From: Deltaproteobacteria bacterium
GTDB lineage: Bacteria > Desulfobacterota > Syntrophorhabdia > Syntrophorhabdales > Syntrophorhabdaceae
DNA: 64,000 nt
Assembly: GCA_022711595.1 (NCBI GenBank)
Contig: JAKLET010000002.1
Coordinates: 124,001 to 188,000, forward strand
Direction of reading: 5' to 3'
The position numbers and the translations under genes are program-made. Positions within the stretch are counted from its first letter, which is position 1. Each line of letters begins with the position of its first letter. Under the pieces are notes generated by a model. The model was not told where the DNA came from. It searched no databases and saw nothing but the letters and a program-made list of their open reading frames with translations. Below, piece by piece: positions 17,372 to 25,949 of the stretch.

Positions 17372-19822
17372 TTACCTCATCTGCTTCCCCGGTATCGAGC
17401 CGGTATCGAAATTGAACGTTTCCCCGAGCTTGAGGAAAGCCCGTACCCATAGCGCAGCGTCGGGGTCTTCCTGCGCGGTTTTTTTCGATATATCGTGATA
17501 GACAGACCGTGTCATGGCATAGTAGGTGTTCTGCGCCTCCCAGAGGTTTACATTGATGGGGAGGAGCCGGGCAAGTTCCATCGTTGTCTGCATGGCGTCT
17601 GGGAGCGACAGGTCGAATGGGTTTTCCTGAAAACGGGTCATGAGGTCCTTGAGCCTGCCCCTTATGATCAATTCTGTCTCGAGCGTATCGTAAGAGAGGC
17701 CCCATTTTACGATCTCCCTTACAATGCCCGAGATCATATTGCCGTCGGGAGTGTCCTGTAAAAAGGCCTTTCTCAGGTCGAGGTTGAGAATGAACTCCGC
17801 GGCGGCAAGGAACGCGTTCGGGACGGTCATGCCCGCTTCGCGGAAGAAGTTCATAAGGATCCGTTCGCTTTCAAAGAGGTCCCTGTAAACGATCTCGTAT
17901 TTCTCGAAAGTGTCTTTGAGGAGGAGGTCCATGACCGCGCGCTGCCGGTCCCTGAAAAGGCTGGTAAAGGAGTAATTGTGCATGCCGAAGTGGTCGTCCA
18001 TCAGGTGGAAGATGTCCGCGAAATCGCCCCTTTCGAAGGCGTTGATGATCTCTGAGCGCATTGCCCTGAATACATCCTCTCCGCGGTATTCCCTCGCGCC
18101 GCCATTGAAGGCGTGACCTCCCATGTGCAGGAGGGCGAAGCTTATGAGTTCCGAATCGCACGTTATCCGCGAAGTGACAAGGACCTTGCCGATGGCCAGG
18201 GTTGTCTTGCCGGCGGGTATTTTGAAATAATCCTCCCTGTCCACCGAAAAACTGTATATTTCAGTGTGGTCCCCGAAATCCTCGATCACCGAGGACACCG
18301 CATAGTGGACGGCGACCTTTTTTAGATCAATCGCAACGGGTTTTACGAACTTCTCGAAGATGCCGGCGCCATCCTTGTGCTCGGGGATGTTGCTTTTCGC
18401 CTTCCTGAGCATTGATGTGAAAGCCTTTTCCAGGTCATTTCCGTGGACCTGTCCGGCGAGCTGGATCGCCCGCCCGGCGTATTGCAGGACCTGGACTGTT
18501 TCTATACCTGACAGCTCATCGAAGAACCATCCGCAGCTCGTATACATGAGAAGGCAGTGTCGCTGCGCTTCAAGGAGCTTTAATGCGGAAGCCCTTTCAT
18601 CGGCTGAAAGTGGCTTTCGGCCGTGTTTCTCGAAAAAATTGTCGAGAGTCCCTGTGCTACGATCCAGGATGACCTCTATGTAGTCATCGCGGGCCGCCCA
18701 GGGATCGTGGAGATATCCGATCGCGCTTGTGGTATACAGATCGGCGAGCTCATCGCGAAGCCAGTCGAGGGCATCACGCAGCGGGCTCCTCCACATCTGG
18801 TTCCATTCGGGATATCCTCCTGAATTGCACCCACAGTCGCTGCGCCAGCGTTCGATGCCGTGAGCGCAACTCCAGGACGTGTTCTCATAGATCTTTACCT
18901 CGTGCCCGGGGGGGAATTTTTCCAGGAATTCACCGTAATTGGTCAAAGCGGCAAGATTGTTCTTTTCTATATGATGCAAAGCAAAGGCAAGCGCCATATC
19001 GCCGAAGGTGTGATGGTGGCCGTATGTTTCCCCGTCTGTTGCTATATGCATGAGCTGACTCCAGGGTCTTGCATCGGAAAACCCGGAGAGGAGTCTTTGC
19101 GCCAGGTCTTCCCCGCTTTTAAGAAGGCCCTCGAAGGCAACAGCACGTGATATCGGACCGTCGTAGAAGAATACTGTTATCCTTTGTCCCGAAGGGAGCC
19201 TGACCAGGTAGGGGCGTGTGGGGTCTATGCGTCCCGCGCTCACATCCTTCCACTTGCCTGCACCTGTCTTTCTCACTCTCCAGGCCTGGTGGGGCGCGAG
19301 GATGGTGAAGCGGATCCCCGCCCGGGCGAGGTGCTCGAGCGTCTCAAGGTCCACAGCAGTCTCGGCAAGCCACATACCTTCGGGGAGGCGCCCGAACCTT
19401 TTCTGGAAATCCCTGATCCCCCAGATGACCTGGGTGCGCTTGTCACGAGAGTTGGCCAAGGGCATTATTATATGGTTGTATACCTGGGCCAGGGCGCTGC
19501 CGTGCCCCGAGTGCATGGAGGCGCTGAGCCTGTCGGCTTCGAGTATCGCTTCATAGACCGCGGGGGCGAATTTTTCCATCCATGCAAGCAGCGTCGGGCC
19601 GAAATTGAAGCTGATCTTTGAATAATTGCTGACAATATCGGTGATACGGCCGCCGCCGTTGAAGATCCTTGACGCACAGTTCGGCGCATAGCACTCCGCG
19701 GTTATGCGTTCGTTCCAATCGTGATAAGGATAGGCCGAGTCCTGCAACTCGACGGATTCGAGCCATGGGTTCTCCCGGGGGGGTTGATAGAAATGACAGT
19801 GAACGCAGATATAACGTTCCAT
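17372..19822 (-). CDS. GH57 family glycoside hydrolase (DUF3536-type)
   Basis: 816 residues. The N-terminal GH57 barrel starts HCHFYQPPRENPW; the likely nucleophile Glu is in GMWLAETAVD and the acid Asp in IATDGETYGHHHTFG. The large C-terminal region (about 400-816) fits the DUF3536-type architecture. GH57 enzymes act on alpha-glucans as amylases, glucanotransferases or branching enzymes; the activity of this subgroup is not established as far as I know. Its start overlaps the treZ stop by one base (TGATG), and treY follows three bases after its end, so it is embedded in the trehalose pathway and probably trims, debranches or elongates the glucan substrate. Confidence 0.85.
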   Translation of the reverse strand: MERYICVHCHFYQPPRENPWLESVELQDSAYPYHDWNERITAECYAPNCASRIFNGGGRITDIVSNYSKISFNFGPTLLAWMEKFAPAVYEAILEADRLSASMHSGHGSALAQVYNHIIMPLANSRDKRTQVIWGIRDFQKRFGRLPEGMWLAETAVDLETLEHLARAGIRFTILAPHQAWRVRKTGAGKWKDVSAGRIDPTRPYLVRLPSGQRITVFFYDGPISRAVAFEGLLKSGEDLAQRLLSGFSDARPWSQLMHIATDGETYGHHHTFGDMALAFALHHIEKNNLAALTNYGEFLEKFPPGHEVKIYENTSWSCAHGIERWRSDCGCNSGGYPEWNQMWRSPLRDALDWLRDELADLYTTSAIGYLHDPWAARDDYIEVILDRSTGTLDNFFEKHGRKPLSADERASALKLLEAQRHCLLMYTSCGWFFDELSGIETVQVLQYAGRAIQLAGQVHGNDLEKAFTSMLRKAKSNIPEHKDGAGIFEKFVKPVAIDLKKVAVHYAVSSVIEDFGDHTEIYSFSVDREDYFKIPAGKTTLAIGKVLVTSRITCDSELISFALLHMGGHAFNGGAREYRGEDVFRAMRSEIINAFERGDFADIFHLMDDHFGMHNYSFTSLFRDRQRAVMDLLLKDTFEKYEIVYRDLFESERILMNFFREAGMTVPNAFLAAAEFILNLDLRKAFLQDTPDGNMISGIVREIVKWGLSYDTLETELIIRGRLKDLMTRFQENPFDLSLPDAMQTTMELARLLPINVNLWEAQNTYYAMTRSVYHDISKKTAQEDPDAALWVRAFLKLGETFNFDTGSIPGKQMR

Positions 19823-21699
19823 CAGCCCACCTTTCTGTATACGACCGAGTTAAAGGGGCCGATCGTGATGGACGGTATTGACTCTCCGGTTGCCGAAAGC
19901 CCGATGTCAGGGGGAGCCGTCTCTCCTTCGCCGCCCCATCGCGGTGACGCGGTGTCGACGATCTTTGTCCAGGAGGCTGCAGGCAGCGGGGAGCGGATGG
20001 GAACCCCAGATCCACTGAAGTTGAAAAAGCAGGAAATATCGCCGGTTCTGAGGGGCATGAGAACACGCAGAACATTGTTTCCGCTCAGCAGTTTCACTCC
20101 GGGCCGTTTCTTTTTCATCTCCCAGGGCCGCAGGGAACGGCGAAGTCCCGTAAGGTGCCTGTAAAAGTCATACAGCGAGCTGTGCGGTTCGGCAAAACGG
20201 ACCTCCCTGTTGACCTTTGACCGCATGAAGGTCTCTTCCGACTGTGGATCGGGGATGTCCCCTTTCCAGCCAAAAGAGGAGAACTCTTCAGCGCGGCCTG
20301 ACCTGACAGCGTCAATAAGCGTTTTGTCCGAATGGTCAACGAAATAGAGGAATGGGGCAGTTTCACCGTATTCTTCCCCCATGAAAATAAGGGGGATGCT
20401 GGATGAAAGAAGGACGGCGACGGCCGCTGTCCTCAATTCTGCCATCGTCACCATGCTCGCAAGTCTGTCACCCAGGGCCCTGTTGCCCACCTGGTCATGG
20501 TTCTGGGAGAATACGACGAACCTGGCTGCGGGCATGTGCCTTGAGGGGCTTCCATGCCTTTTCCGGCGATAGTGTGAATATTGGCCGGTGTATACATAAC
20601 CCTCTCGGTGCGCCTTTGCCAGGCATTCGATAGTGCCGAAGTCGCAATAATACCCGCTTCGCTCCCCCGTCAGGATAGTGTGGAGGGCATGGTGAAAATC
20701 GTCGTTCCACTGAGCGTCAAATCCGGACCCTCCCTGTTTTGTCGGGGTCACGGTACGGATGTCGTTGAGGTCGCTCTCGGCTATGAGGTGTGCCGTCCTC
20801 CCGAGTTCGCGGCCCCGCTTGTTGACCGCTTCTGACAGCTCTTCCAGAAAGGTCTGCGCGCTGAAGTCGAAGATACCGTGTATCGCGTCTATTCTCAAGG
20901 CGTCGATGTGGTAATCAGTTATCCATGCAAGGGCGCTTTCAATGAAAAAATGCCGGACCTCGTCGCTGAAGGGGCCATCAAAATTGATGGCATCTCCCCA
21001 GGGCGTGCGGTAACGATCGGTAAAATACGGGCCGTATCTGCCGAGATAGTTGCCCTCGGGGCCAAGATGGTTGTACACAACATCAAGAATGACGGAAATA
21101 TCCTGTTTGTGGCATGCGTCTACAAAGGTTTTAAGACCTTCGGGGCCGCCATAGGAGTTATGGACCGCGAATGGGAATGTGCCGTCATAACCCCAATTGT
21201 ATCTCCCCGGGAACTGGGCAACGGGCATGAGCTCAACCGCGTTGACGCCAAGGTCTTTCAGGTATTCGATACACCCCGCAGCCGCTTTAAGGGTCCCTTC
21301 ACCTGTGAAGGCGCCTGTATGAATCTCGTATATAATATACCGGGCAAGAGGTATGCCTTTCCATGCCCTATCGCTCCAGCTGAACAGGGTGTGGTCCACG
21401 ATCCGGGAAGGGCCGTGAACACCGTCCGGCTGGGACCGGGAAGCGGGATCGGCAAGCGGGTATCTGCCGTCGATGATGTAGCGGTACATGCCGTAATGCC
21501 CGGTGTTGTCCACGGATCCTTCAAAATAGTCTCCCTTGCAGCGTATGAGGTCCGTAGTATGGTGCATGTCATGTTCCAACCCTGTTTCGACGGATACCAT
21601 GCTGGCAAAGGGTGCCCATACGCGGAAGAATGTTGAGCCGTCCCGAAAGGGCAGGGCGCCAAGGTACGTTCCGATACGTATGTCATTCGATTTCTTCAT
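19822..21699 (-). CDS. treZ: Malto-oligosyltrehalose trehalohydrolase
   Basis: 625 residues. An N-terminal carbohydrate-binding-48-like domain (about 1-110) precedes a GH13 family 10 barrel. Motifs: WGYDGTFPFAVH, region I LDVVYNHLGPEG, region II ALRIDAIHG with the nucleophile, region III LIAESDLND, region IV FSQNHDQVGNR. TreZ releases free trehalose from maltooligosyl-trehalose made by TreY. ATG 21699 has only a weak ribosome site. It is the first gene of the treZ-GH57-treY-glgC-type operon; its promoter must lie in the repeat-rich 290-base gap upstream, which also holds a terminator for the preceding small gene. Confidence 0.94.
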   Translation of the reverse strand: MKKSNDIRIGTYLGALPFRDGSTFFRVWAPFASMVSVETGLEHDMHHTTDLIRCKGDYFEGSVDNTGHYGMYRYIIDGRYPLADPASRSQPDGVHGPSRIVDHTLFSWSDRAWKGIPLARYIIYEIHTGAFTGEGTLKAAAGCIEYLKDLGVNAVELMPVAQFPGRYNWGYDGTFPFAVHNSYGGPEGLKTFVDACHKQDISVILDVVYNHLGPEGNYLGRYGPYFTDRYRTPWGDAINFDGPFSDEVRHFFIESALAWITDYHIDALRIDAIHGIFDFSAQTFLEELSEAVNKRGRELGRTAHLIAESDLNDIRTVTPTKQGGSGFDAQWNDDFHHALHTILTGERSGYYCDFGTIECLAKAHREGYVYTGQYSHYRRKRHGSPSRHMPAARFVVFSQNHDQVGNRALGDRLASMVTMAELRTAAVAVLLSSSIPLIFMGEEYGETAPFLYFVDHSDKTLIDAVRSGRAEEFSSFGWKGDIPDPQSEETFMRSKVNREVRFAEPHSSLYDFYRHLTGLRRSLRPWEMKKKRPGVKLLSGNNVLRVLMPLRTGDISCFFNFSGSGVPIRSPLPAASWTKIVDTASPRWGGEGETAPPDIGLSATGESIPSITIGPFNSVVYRKVG

Positions 21700-21727
21700 A
21701 TGCGGTTCTATATAATTTCAGTATAGC

Positions 21728-21910
21728 AGAAAGACAGGTAACAGGTTATGGGTGGTGTAAAAAAACTGTTTCAGGGTTTGAACGTTTCAGAGTTCCAAAA
21801 CTGTTAGGCGTAAAGCGTGAGACGTTAAAGACAAAGTCCATCACCTGTGTTTTTGTATTGAAACAGTTTTTCCCATGGCCTAAAACCTGTGACCCATTGC
21901 CTGTCTTTTT
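21728..21910. repeat. Intergenic nested palindromic repeat locus R6
   Basis: Upstream of treZ. The left arm reads GACAGGTAACAGGTTATGGG, an A-run, then CTGTTTCAGGGTTTGAACG; the right arm reads TTGAAACAG, a T-run, then CCTGTGACCCATTGCCTGTC. Outer and inner words are reverse complements in nested order. The centre has GGCGTAAAGCGTGAGACG, the reverse complement of the 7-nt word family at 47822 and 49078. Confidence 0.7.
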
Positions 21911-21951
21911 AAAATATTGCCCGGAAGGCGCGTTATGGCCGCCTCCCGGGC
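21911..21951 (-). terminator. Rho-independent terminator
   Basis: On the minus strand GCCCGGGAGGCG pairs with CGCCTTCCGGGC (12 base pairs, one G-U) around a 9-base loop, followed by AATATTTT. It lies 38 bases after the small secreted-protein gene at 21990. Confidence 0.75.
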
Positions 21952-21989
21952 GCCCGGAGTCGGGGCATGTTGTGTGACACAAGGCCCGA

Positions 21990-22310
21990 TTATCTCTTCA
22001 TGATCGATTTCGCATAGAGGTCATTGTTTTCAAGGAGATATCGTAAAATGACCCTGTCACCCTCCCTGATGTCTCCAATAGATAGTTTCTCTTTACGGGA
22101 GGAAATGACCGTTCTGTTGTCAATTATGGCCCCGACAATGAATTCTTTACCACCTATGTCAGCGGTTACCACAATGCCCTTCCCTTGGCCGTCAATATAT
22201 TTCACAACACCGCTCACCTGTCTCATGTGAACGGTATCGGCAAGGCAATAAACGGTCAGCACGAGGCAAAGGAAGGGAAGAATGAATCCTGCCACCTTTA
22301 AAAGCCTCAT
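21990..22310 (-). CDS. Small secreted protein of unknown function
   Basis: 106 residues with an N-terminal signal-type hydrophobic segment (residues 5-24, ending near CLADT), then a compact beta-rich region (VSGVVKYIDGQGKGIVVTADIGGKEFIVGAII...GDIREGDRVILRYL) reminiscent of small OB-like metal-tolerance or DUF5666-type periplasmic domains. A strong AAGGAGG lies seven bases before ATG 22310, so it is a real gene. It is the last of three tiny envelope genes transcribed toward treZ, followed by a good terminator. No function is assigned. Confidence 0.75.
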   Translation of the reverse strand: MRLLKVAGFILPFLCLVLTVYCLADTVHMRQVSGVVKYIDGQGKGIVVTADIGGKEFIVGAIIDNRTVISSRKEKLSIGDIREGDRVILRYLLENNDLYAKSIMKR

Positions 22311-22382
22311 TGTTTTACCTCCTTCTTGATGTCTTTTCCCCGAAGGGTGGCATTGCTGCTGCGTGCATGTCCTTTTACCGCT

Positions 22383-22487
22383 TTATTGATGTTCATGCGG
22401 TTTTTTGTTTCCGAACACGATTGTGAGCACAATGGCCAGGATGCCAAGCAGTATTGCCCCTGCGATAACAAGCGTTGTTGTTGTCAT
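22383..22487 (-). CDS. 34-residue single-span membrane protein
   Basis: ATG 22487 is preceded by a near-perfect GGAGGTG six bases upstream. The short frame is MTTTTLVIAGAILLGILAIV plus a 14-residue tail (LTIVFGNKKPHEHQ): one transmembrane helix and a charged, histidine-containing tail. The open frame continues upstream, but without homology-like composition. Such micro-proteins are easily missed; this one sits between two other small envelope genes. Function unknown. Confidence 0.55.
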   Translation of the reverse strand: MTTTTLVIAGAILLGILAIVLTIVFGNKKPHEHQ

Positions 22488-22539
22488 GAGAACACCTCCA
22501 TATGGTTTATTGCAACGGGGCCTTACCGGCGCCCCGGCT

Positions 22540-22761
22540 CTATGGAACCGCGAATTGATCAGCATGGATCTCCCTGACCAATCCTTCAATATATGGATCG
22601 TTCTGTTGCACCTGTGATTCACCGGGCAGCCGCGCATTTTTTTCACGGGCGGTCCCGGCAAACATCTGCTTCAAGGACCTGATAGGGACCAGCAATGAGA
22701 GGGCATATCCAGTCATAAAACTCAGCGCCAGGCCTGGTATTAAGTACCTGCATTGTTTCAT
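22540..22761 (-). CDS. 73-residue membrane-anchored protein of unknown function
   Basis: ATG 22761 has GGAGATGAC directly upstream (AAAGGAG, spacing 5). The N terminus (residues 5-27) is hydrophobic, CRYLIPGLALSFMTGYALSL, followed by a charged tail with PIRSLKQMF and DPYIEGLVREIHADQF. It looks like a one-span inner-membrane protein with a short soluble part. It is the first of three small genes between treT and treZ. I do not recognise the family. Confidence 0.6.
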   Translation of the reverse strand: MKQCRYLIPGLALSFMTGYALSLLVPIRSLKQMFAGTAREKNARLPGESQVQQNDPYIEGLVREIHADQFAVP

Positions 22762-22859
22762 GTCATCTCCTTTCCCCGGTTTATGTCATGAAAAGGGTGC
22801 ACTATCTCATTAACCTTACTGTATTTTTAGCACAGAGATGTCGATCGGTCTGTCAAGCA

Positions 22860-23021
22860 GGTTACAAAAAGACAGGCGATGGGTCATGGGTGATAGAAAA
22901 AACAGTTTGAGTGTTTATGAAGCGTTTGACAGTTTATGAAGCGTTTCAAGGGAAGCAACCGGTTTTTCTGTATCGCTTTACAAACTTTCAAATCCTCAAA
23001 CTGTTTTTTTATGACCTGTCT
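22860..23021. repeat. Intergenic nested palindromic repeat locus R7
   Basis: Immediately downstream of the treT stop. A perfect 15-bp inverted repeat (22897-22911 and 22995-23009, AAAAAACAGTTTGAG and its complement) encloses repeated GTTTATGAAGCGTTT words. It is flanked by GACAGGCGATGGGTCATGGG on the left and ATGACCTGTC on the right. The T-run after the right arm and the A-run before the left arm would allow termination in both directions. Confidence 0.75.
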
Positions 23022-24233
23022 TTATAGTTCTATAAGGCTTTTGCCTTTCGACAACATTGTGTACCAGACGGAGAGATAGTCCCTTGTCTGCCGCGTTATG
23101 AGGAAGTTCTGGCGAACATACTCCCGCGCGTGCTGTCCCATCCGTGCGGCCATTTCATCGTTGTTGAGCAGTTGCCGCATCCTGAAGGCGGTCCCTTCTA
23201 TGGAATGGACAAGAAACCCCGTTATGCCGTGTATTATCTGCAAAGGTATCCCGCCTGCCGCACCCCCGATGACGGGCTTGCCTTTCCACATTCCCTCGGC
23301 AACGGTGAGTCCGAAGCCCTCCTTGAGAGATTTTTGAAGGATTACCGTGGCCATCCTCTGAAGAGCGTTGATGTCCTTGTCGCTGAAAGGGGGCAATAGA
23401 AGGATGTGGACATCAGGATCGTTTGACGCAAAATCCCGGACCTCGCTGAGGACCTCGGCGCCTTCGGGATCATCTGTTGCCGGGCTTCCCGCCAGGACAA
23501 GGACACAGTCGTTGTATTTTTTTACCATTCGGTAGGCCATGATGACACCCGTGGGGTCTTTGAACCTGTCGAACCGGGAAACCTGCAGGATGACCGACCT
23601 GTCCGTGGGGATGCCGAGCCTGTTTGCTGTCTCGGCGATCTCCTCGATGGTGAGTTCCCTGTTCTTCTCGGAAAGCGGGTCGATAGACGGCGGTATGATA
23701 AACTCGTTGGGGCACATTGCGCCGGCGAAACGGGAAACGGAATATATGGCCGCATCGAATTTATTCGCGTATGTTCCGATCTCTTTGAAGACATCCCGTT
23801 GCGGATTTGAAACATCGATATGGCAGCGCCAAATCCAGACGCCCCCCGTGCGGAACGACACGAGCGGGGCAGGCTGAGGGTCGTGGATGAGAACGGCGTC
23901 GGCATCGAGGTCCAGTTTGGCGGCGTTCTCTTCGTTGACCTTGTAGTGATGTTCCCACATGGCCTTGTCGATGAATTCCGTATAACCCTGGAGAGCGTTG
24001 TGCACCTTTTTCGTCATATCGAAGAACCTGTCATCCCCCTTTATGATATCCCAGCGTGCCTTGATGCCGAGGCTTGAAAGGATGGGAACCATCCTCTGGA
24101 GTATCTCTGCCACGCCGCCGCCTTCACGCGTGGAGTTGACGTGAAGAAATGTTTTTCCCGCGAGGTTGTCTGCAAGCTTCCTCAGGAGGAGCAGGTCTCC
24201 TCTCGGAGAGATGCCCTTGTAGGATTCTATCAT
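23022..24233 (-). CDS. treT: Trehalose synthase, glycosyltransferring (TreT-type GT4)
   Basis: 403 residues of GT4 fold. The N terminus carries HVNSTREGGGVAEILQRMVP, WDIIKGDDRFF and HNALQGY, which are diagnostic of TreT-type trehalose synthases. The C-terminal donor domain has VSRFDRFKDP and KEGFGLTVAEG (the E-x7-E motif). TreT joins the glucose of a nucleoside diphosphate glucose to free glucose to give trehalose, reversibly in some archaea. Its ATG overlaps the stop of the DUF5752 gene by four bases. With TreYZ nearby, the organism has two trehalose routes, and GlgC could supply the ADP-glucose donor. Confidence 0.9.
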   Translation of the reverse strand: MIESYKGISPRGDLLLLRKLADNLAGKTFLHVNSTREGGGVAEILQRMVPILSSLGIKARWDIIKGDDRFFDMTKKVHNALQGYTEFIDKAMWEHHYKVNEENAAKLDLDADAVLIHDPQPAPLVSFRTGGVWIWRCHIDVSNPQRDVFKEIGTYANKFDAAIYSVSRFAGAMCPNEFIIPPSIDPLSEKNRELTIEEIAETANRLGIPTDRSVILQVSRFDRFKDPTGVIMAYRMVKKYNDCVLVLAGSPATDDPEGAEVLSEVRDFASNDPDVHILLLPPFSDKDINALQRMATVILQKSLKEGFGLTVAEGMWKGKPVIGGAAGGIPLQIIHGITGFLVHSIEGTAFRMRQLLNNDEMAARMGQHAREYVRQNFLITRQTRDYLSVWYTMLSKGKSLIEL

Positions 24234-24919
24234 GGACGCACCCCCGATTTTTCCATGTCTGCGCTTACTTCCGCCATGATCATCTCGGAAATATGGGCGC
24301 GTATCTCTTCCGTGGTGTGCATGAAAGGATCAATGGCCCTCACCTTTTCCGCAAGTTCTTTCTTCAGCAGGGTGTCCTCGAGCCATCTCGAAAAATCGTC
24401 GACCCCTCCGGCGACGCGATTACGCGCCTCGTAAAAGTGGTAATAGATCGGGCCGTTGTCTATGAATTTCAGGGCGATAAGAAATTCCGCCAGGTTTTTC
24501 GCCCATACTCCCACAGGGAAGACGTAAGTGACCGTTTCGTTGAAAAAAAACTCGTCACCGGGAAGGGAATCGCGGGGCTCAGGAAATTTATCGAGGTAGG
24601 AATCGATGACCGCGACCAGGGCTGACCGGACATCCTGGATCGTTTCCGAGCCGTAAGGATCGATGTTGGACAATTGTTCCGCCAGGGCCCGTTCCTCGAG
24701 GCTTTCCCCGGCCCACTGGGCAAAATCGTTGGTGTATTCAAGGATGTGTTCTTTCAAAAAGTATTGATAGGTATGATGGAAGATCGAATCGTCGCTCACG
24801 GTTGCGATGATCTCCCGAAGCTGCCTCAGGCTTGAAGCTTTTTTGCCCGTGGACTTGATAATGCTTATGCACTGCCGGAACTCAAAGGAATGTTCCCTTT
24901 CATCGATTATTTCTTCCAT
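24230..24919 (-). CDS. DUF5752-like helical protein
   Basis: 229 residues, almost entirely alpha-helical. FHHTYQYFLKEHILEYTNDF and PIYYHFYEARNRVAGGVDDF are related segments, so the protein looks like an internal duplication (each followed by an acidic AEQLSNIDPY or AEKVRAIDPF). It matches what I remember of DUF5752. GAGGAG lies six bases before ATG 24919; the start overlaps the mscS end by 13 bases, and treT overlaps its end by four. This tight sandwich suggests a role tied to trehalose synthesis or turgor sensing, but no activity is known to me. Confidence 0.75.
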   Translation of the reverse strand: MEEIIDEREHSFEFRQCISIIKSTGKKASSLRQLREIIATVSDDSIFHHTYQYFLKEHILEYTNDFAQWAGESLEERALAEQLSNIDPYGSETIQDVRSALVAVIDSYLDKFPEPRDSLPGDEFFFNETVTYVFPVGVWAKNLAEFLIALKFIDNGPIYYHFYEARNRVAGGVDDFSRWLEDTLLKKELAEKVRAIDPFMHTTEEIRAHISEMIMAEVSADMEKSGVRP

Positions 24920-25917
24920 TGTTTCTCCTCGCTTATATGGACGGTCCTTTGCGGAAAGGGAATCTCGATGCCTTCAGCGCGGAACCTTGCAAAGATCTGC
25001 TTTCTCAGTTCGTGCTGGGCCAGGTACTGGTCCACAAACTCGCCAACCTGGCAGATCAAGGTGAAATCCAGGGAGCTTTCGCCGAATCCTGGCATGAAGC
25101 GGACAAAAGGTTCGGGTTCGCCAAGAAGCCCTGGGATATTGCCCACAGCTTTTTTTGCCTCGTCGACAAGCACCTGTTCCACCATGGCCGGGTCGCAGCT
25201 GTAGCTGACCGAGACCGGTATCAGGAGAGAGAGGCGCTTTTCGGGAAGATAATAATTAGTGACAATGCTTTTCGCAAGCTTGTTGTTTGGTATGATGACC
25301 ATGTTGTTGGGGAGCATCCGAACCCTTGTTGTCCTCCAGGTGATGTCTTCAACGTAACCCTCCTGGCCTGACTCAAGCTTCACGAAATCACCTATCCTTA
25401 CGGACCGCTCGAGCAGGATGTGGACCCCGGCAAAGAGATTGGACAGCGTGTCCTGGAGCGCAAGGGCCACGGCAAGGCCTCCCACTCCAAGGGCTGTTAT
25501 AAGGGGAGTAATGGAGATCCCGAGCATGTTAAGGATTATGAGACAGCCTATGATGATTATCGTACCTTTTATGACGCCCTGCATCAGACCGGTCGTTGGA
25601 ATGGGCAGGTTCGAGGTTTCGACGTAATTGGAAAAGAGCCTCCCGACGAGGTTGGCGGTCGCGATCGTTATCGACAGGACGACGAGGGCATCTATGGTGA
25701 GATTTATATAGCGGAGGTAGCGCGAGGGTATATCGGACAGGGCTATCCCGACGGAAAGTGATATCGCGATACACCAGTATACAGAAGGCGTGCTGAGAGA
25801 GGAAACGATTATATTGTCCACTTTGGTCGATGTTTTTGCGCTCCAGTGACGAAGGAGCTTGAGAACAATGAACCGGATCAACAGAAGAACGATAAAGGAA
25901 CCGGCAGCGATGATCAT
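24907..25917 (-). CDS. MscS-family mechanosensitive ion channel
   Basis: 336 residues or slightly more. Four or five hydrophobic helices lead into the pore helix LITALGVGGLAVALALQDTLSNLFAG, followed by the MscS beta-domain (RIGDFVKLESGQEGYVEDITWRTTRVR, MVIIPNNKLAKS) and the C-terminal domain. It releases solutes on hypo-osmotic shock. The first ATG (25917) has no ribosome site; a strong AAAGGAGG lies inside the end of the M23 gene 32 bases further up, so translation may begin at a non-ATG codon (CTG/ATC) near 25950, adding about 11 residues. It precedes DUF5752 and treT in the same operon. Confidence 0.92.
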   Translation of the reverse strand: MIIAAGSFIVLLLIRFIVLKLLRHWSAKTSTKVDNIIVSSLSTPSVYWCIAISLSVGIALSDIPSRYLRYINLTIDALVVLSITIATANLVGRLFSNYVETSNLPIPTTGLMQGVIKGTIIIIGCLIILNMLGISITPLITALGVGGLAVALALQDTLSNLFAGVHILLERSVRIGDFVKLESGQEGYVEDITWRTTRVRMLPNNMVIIPNNKLAKSIVTNYYLPEKRLSLLIPVSVSYSCDPAMVEQVLVDEAKKAVGNIPGLLGEPEPFVRFMPGFGESSLDFTLICQVGEFVDQYLAQHELRKQIFARFRAEGIEIPFPQRTVHISEEKQWKK

Positions 25918-25949
25918 GGGTGTGGCGAAACGTTGATACGAAGTGATGA

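Noticed and set aside
20878-21636. 252-codon plus-strand open frame opposite treZ
   Set aside because: Entirely antisense to a well-supported enzyme gene, with no start signal or homology-like motif.
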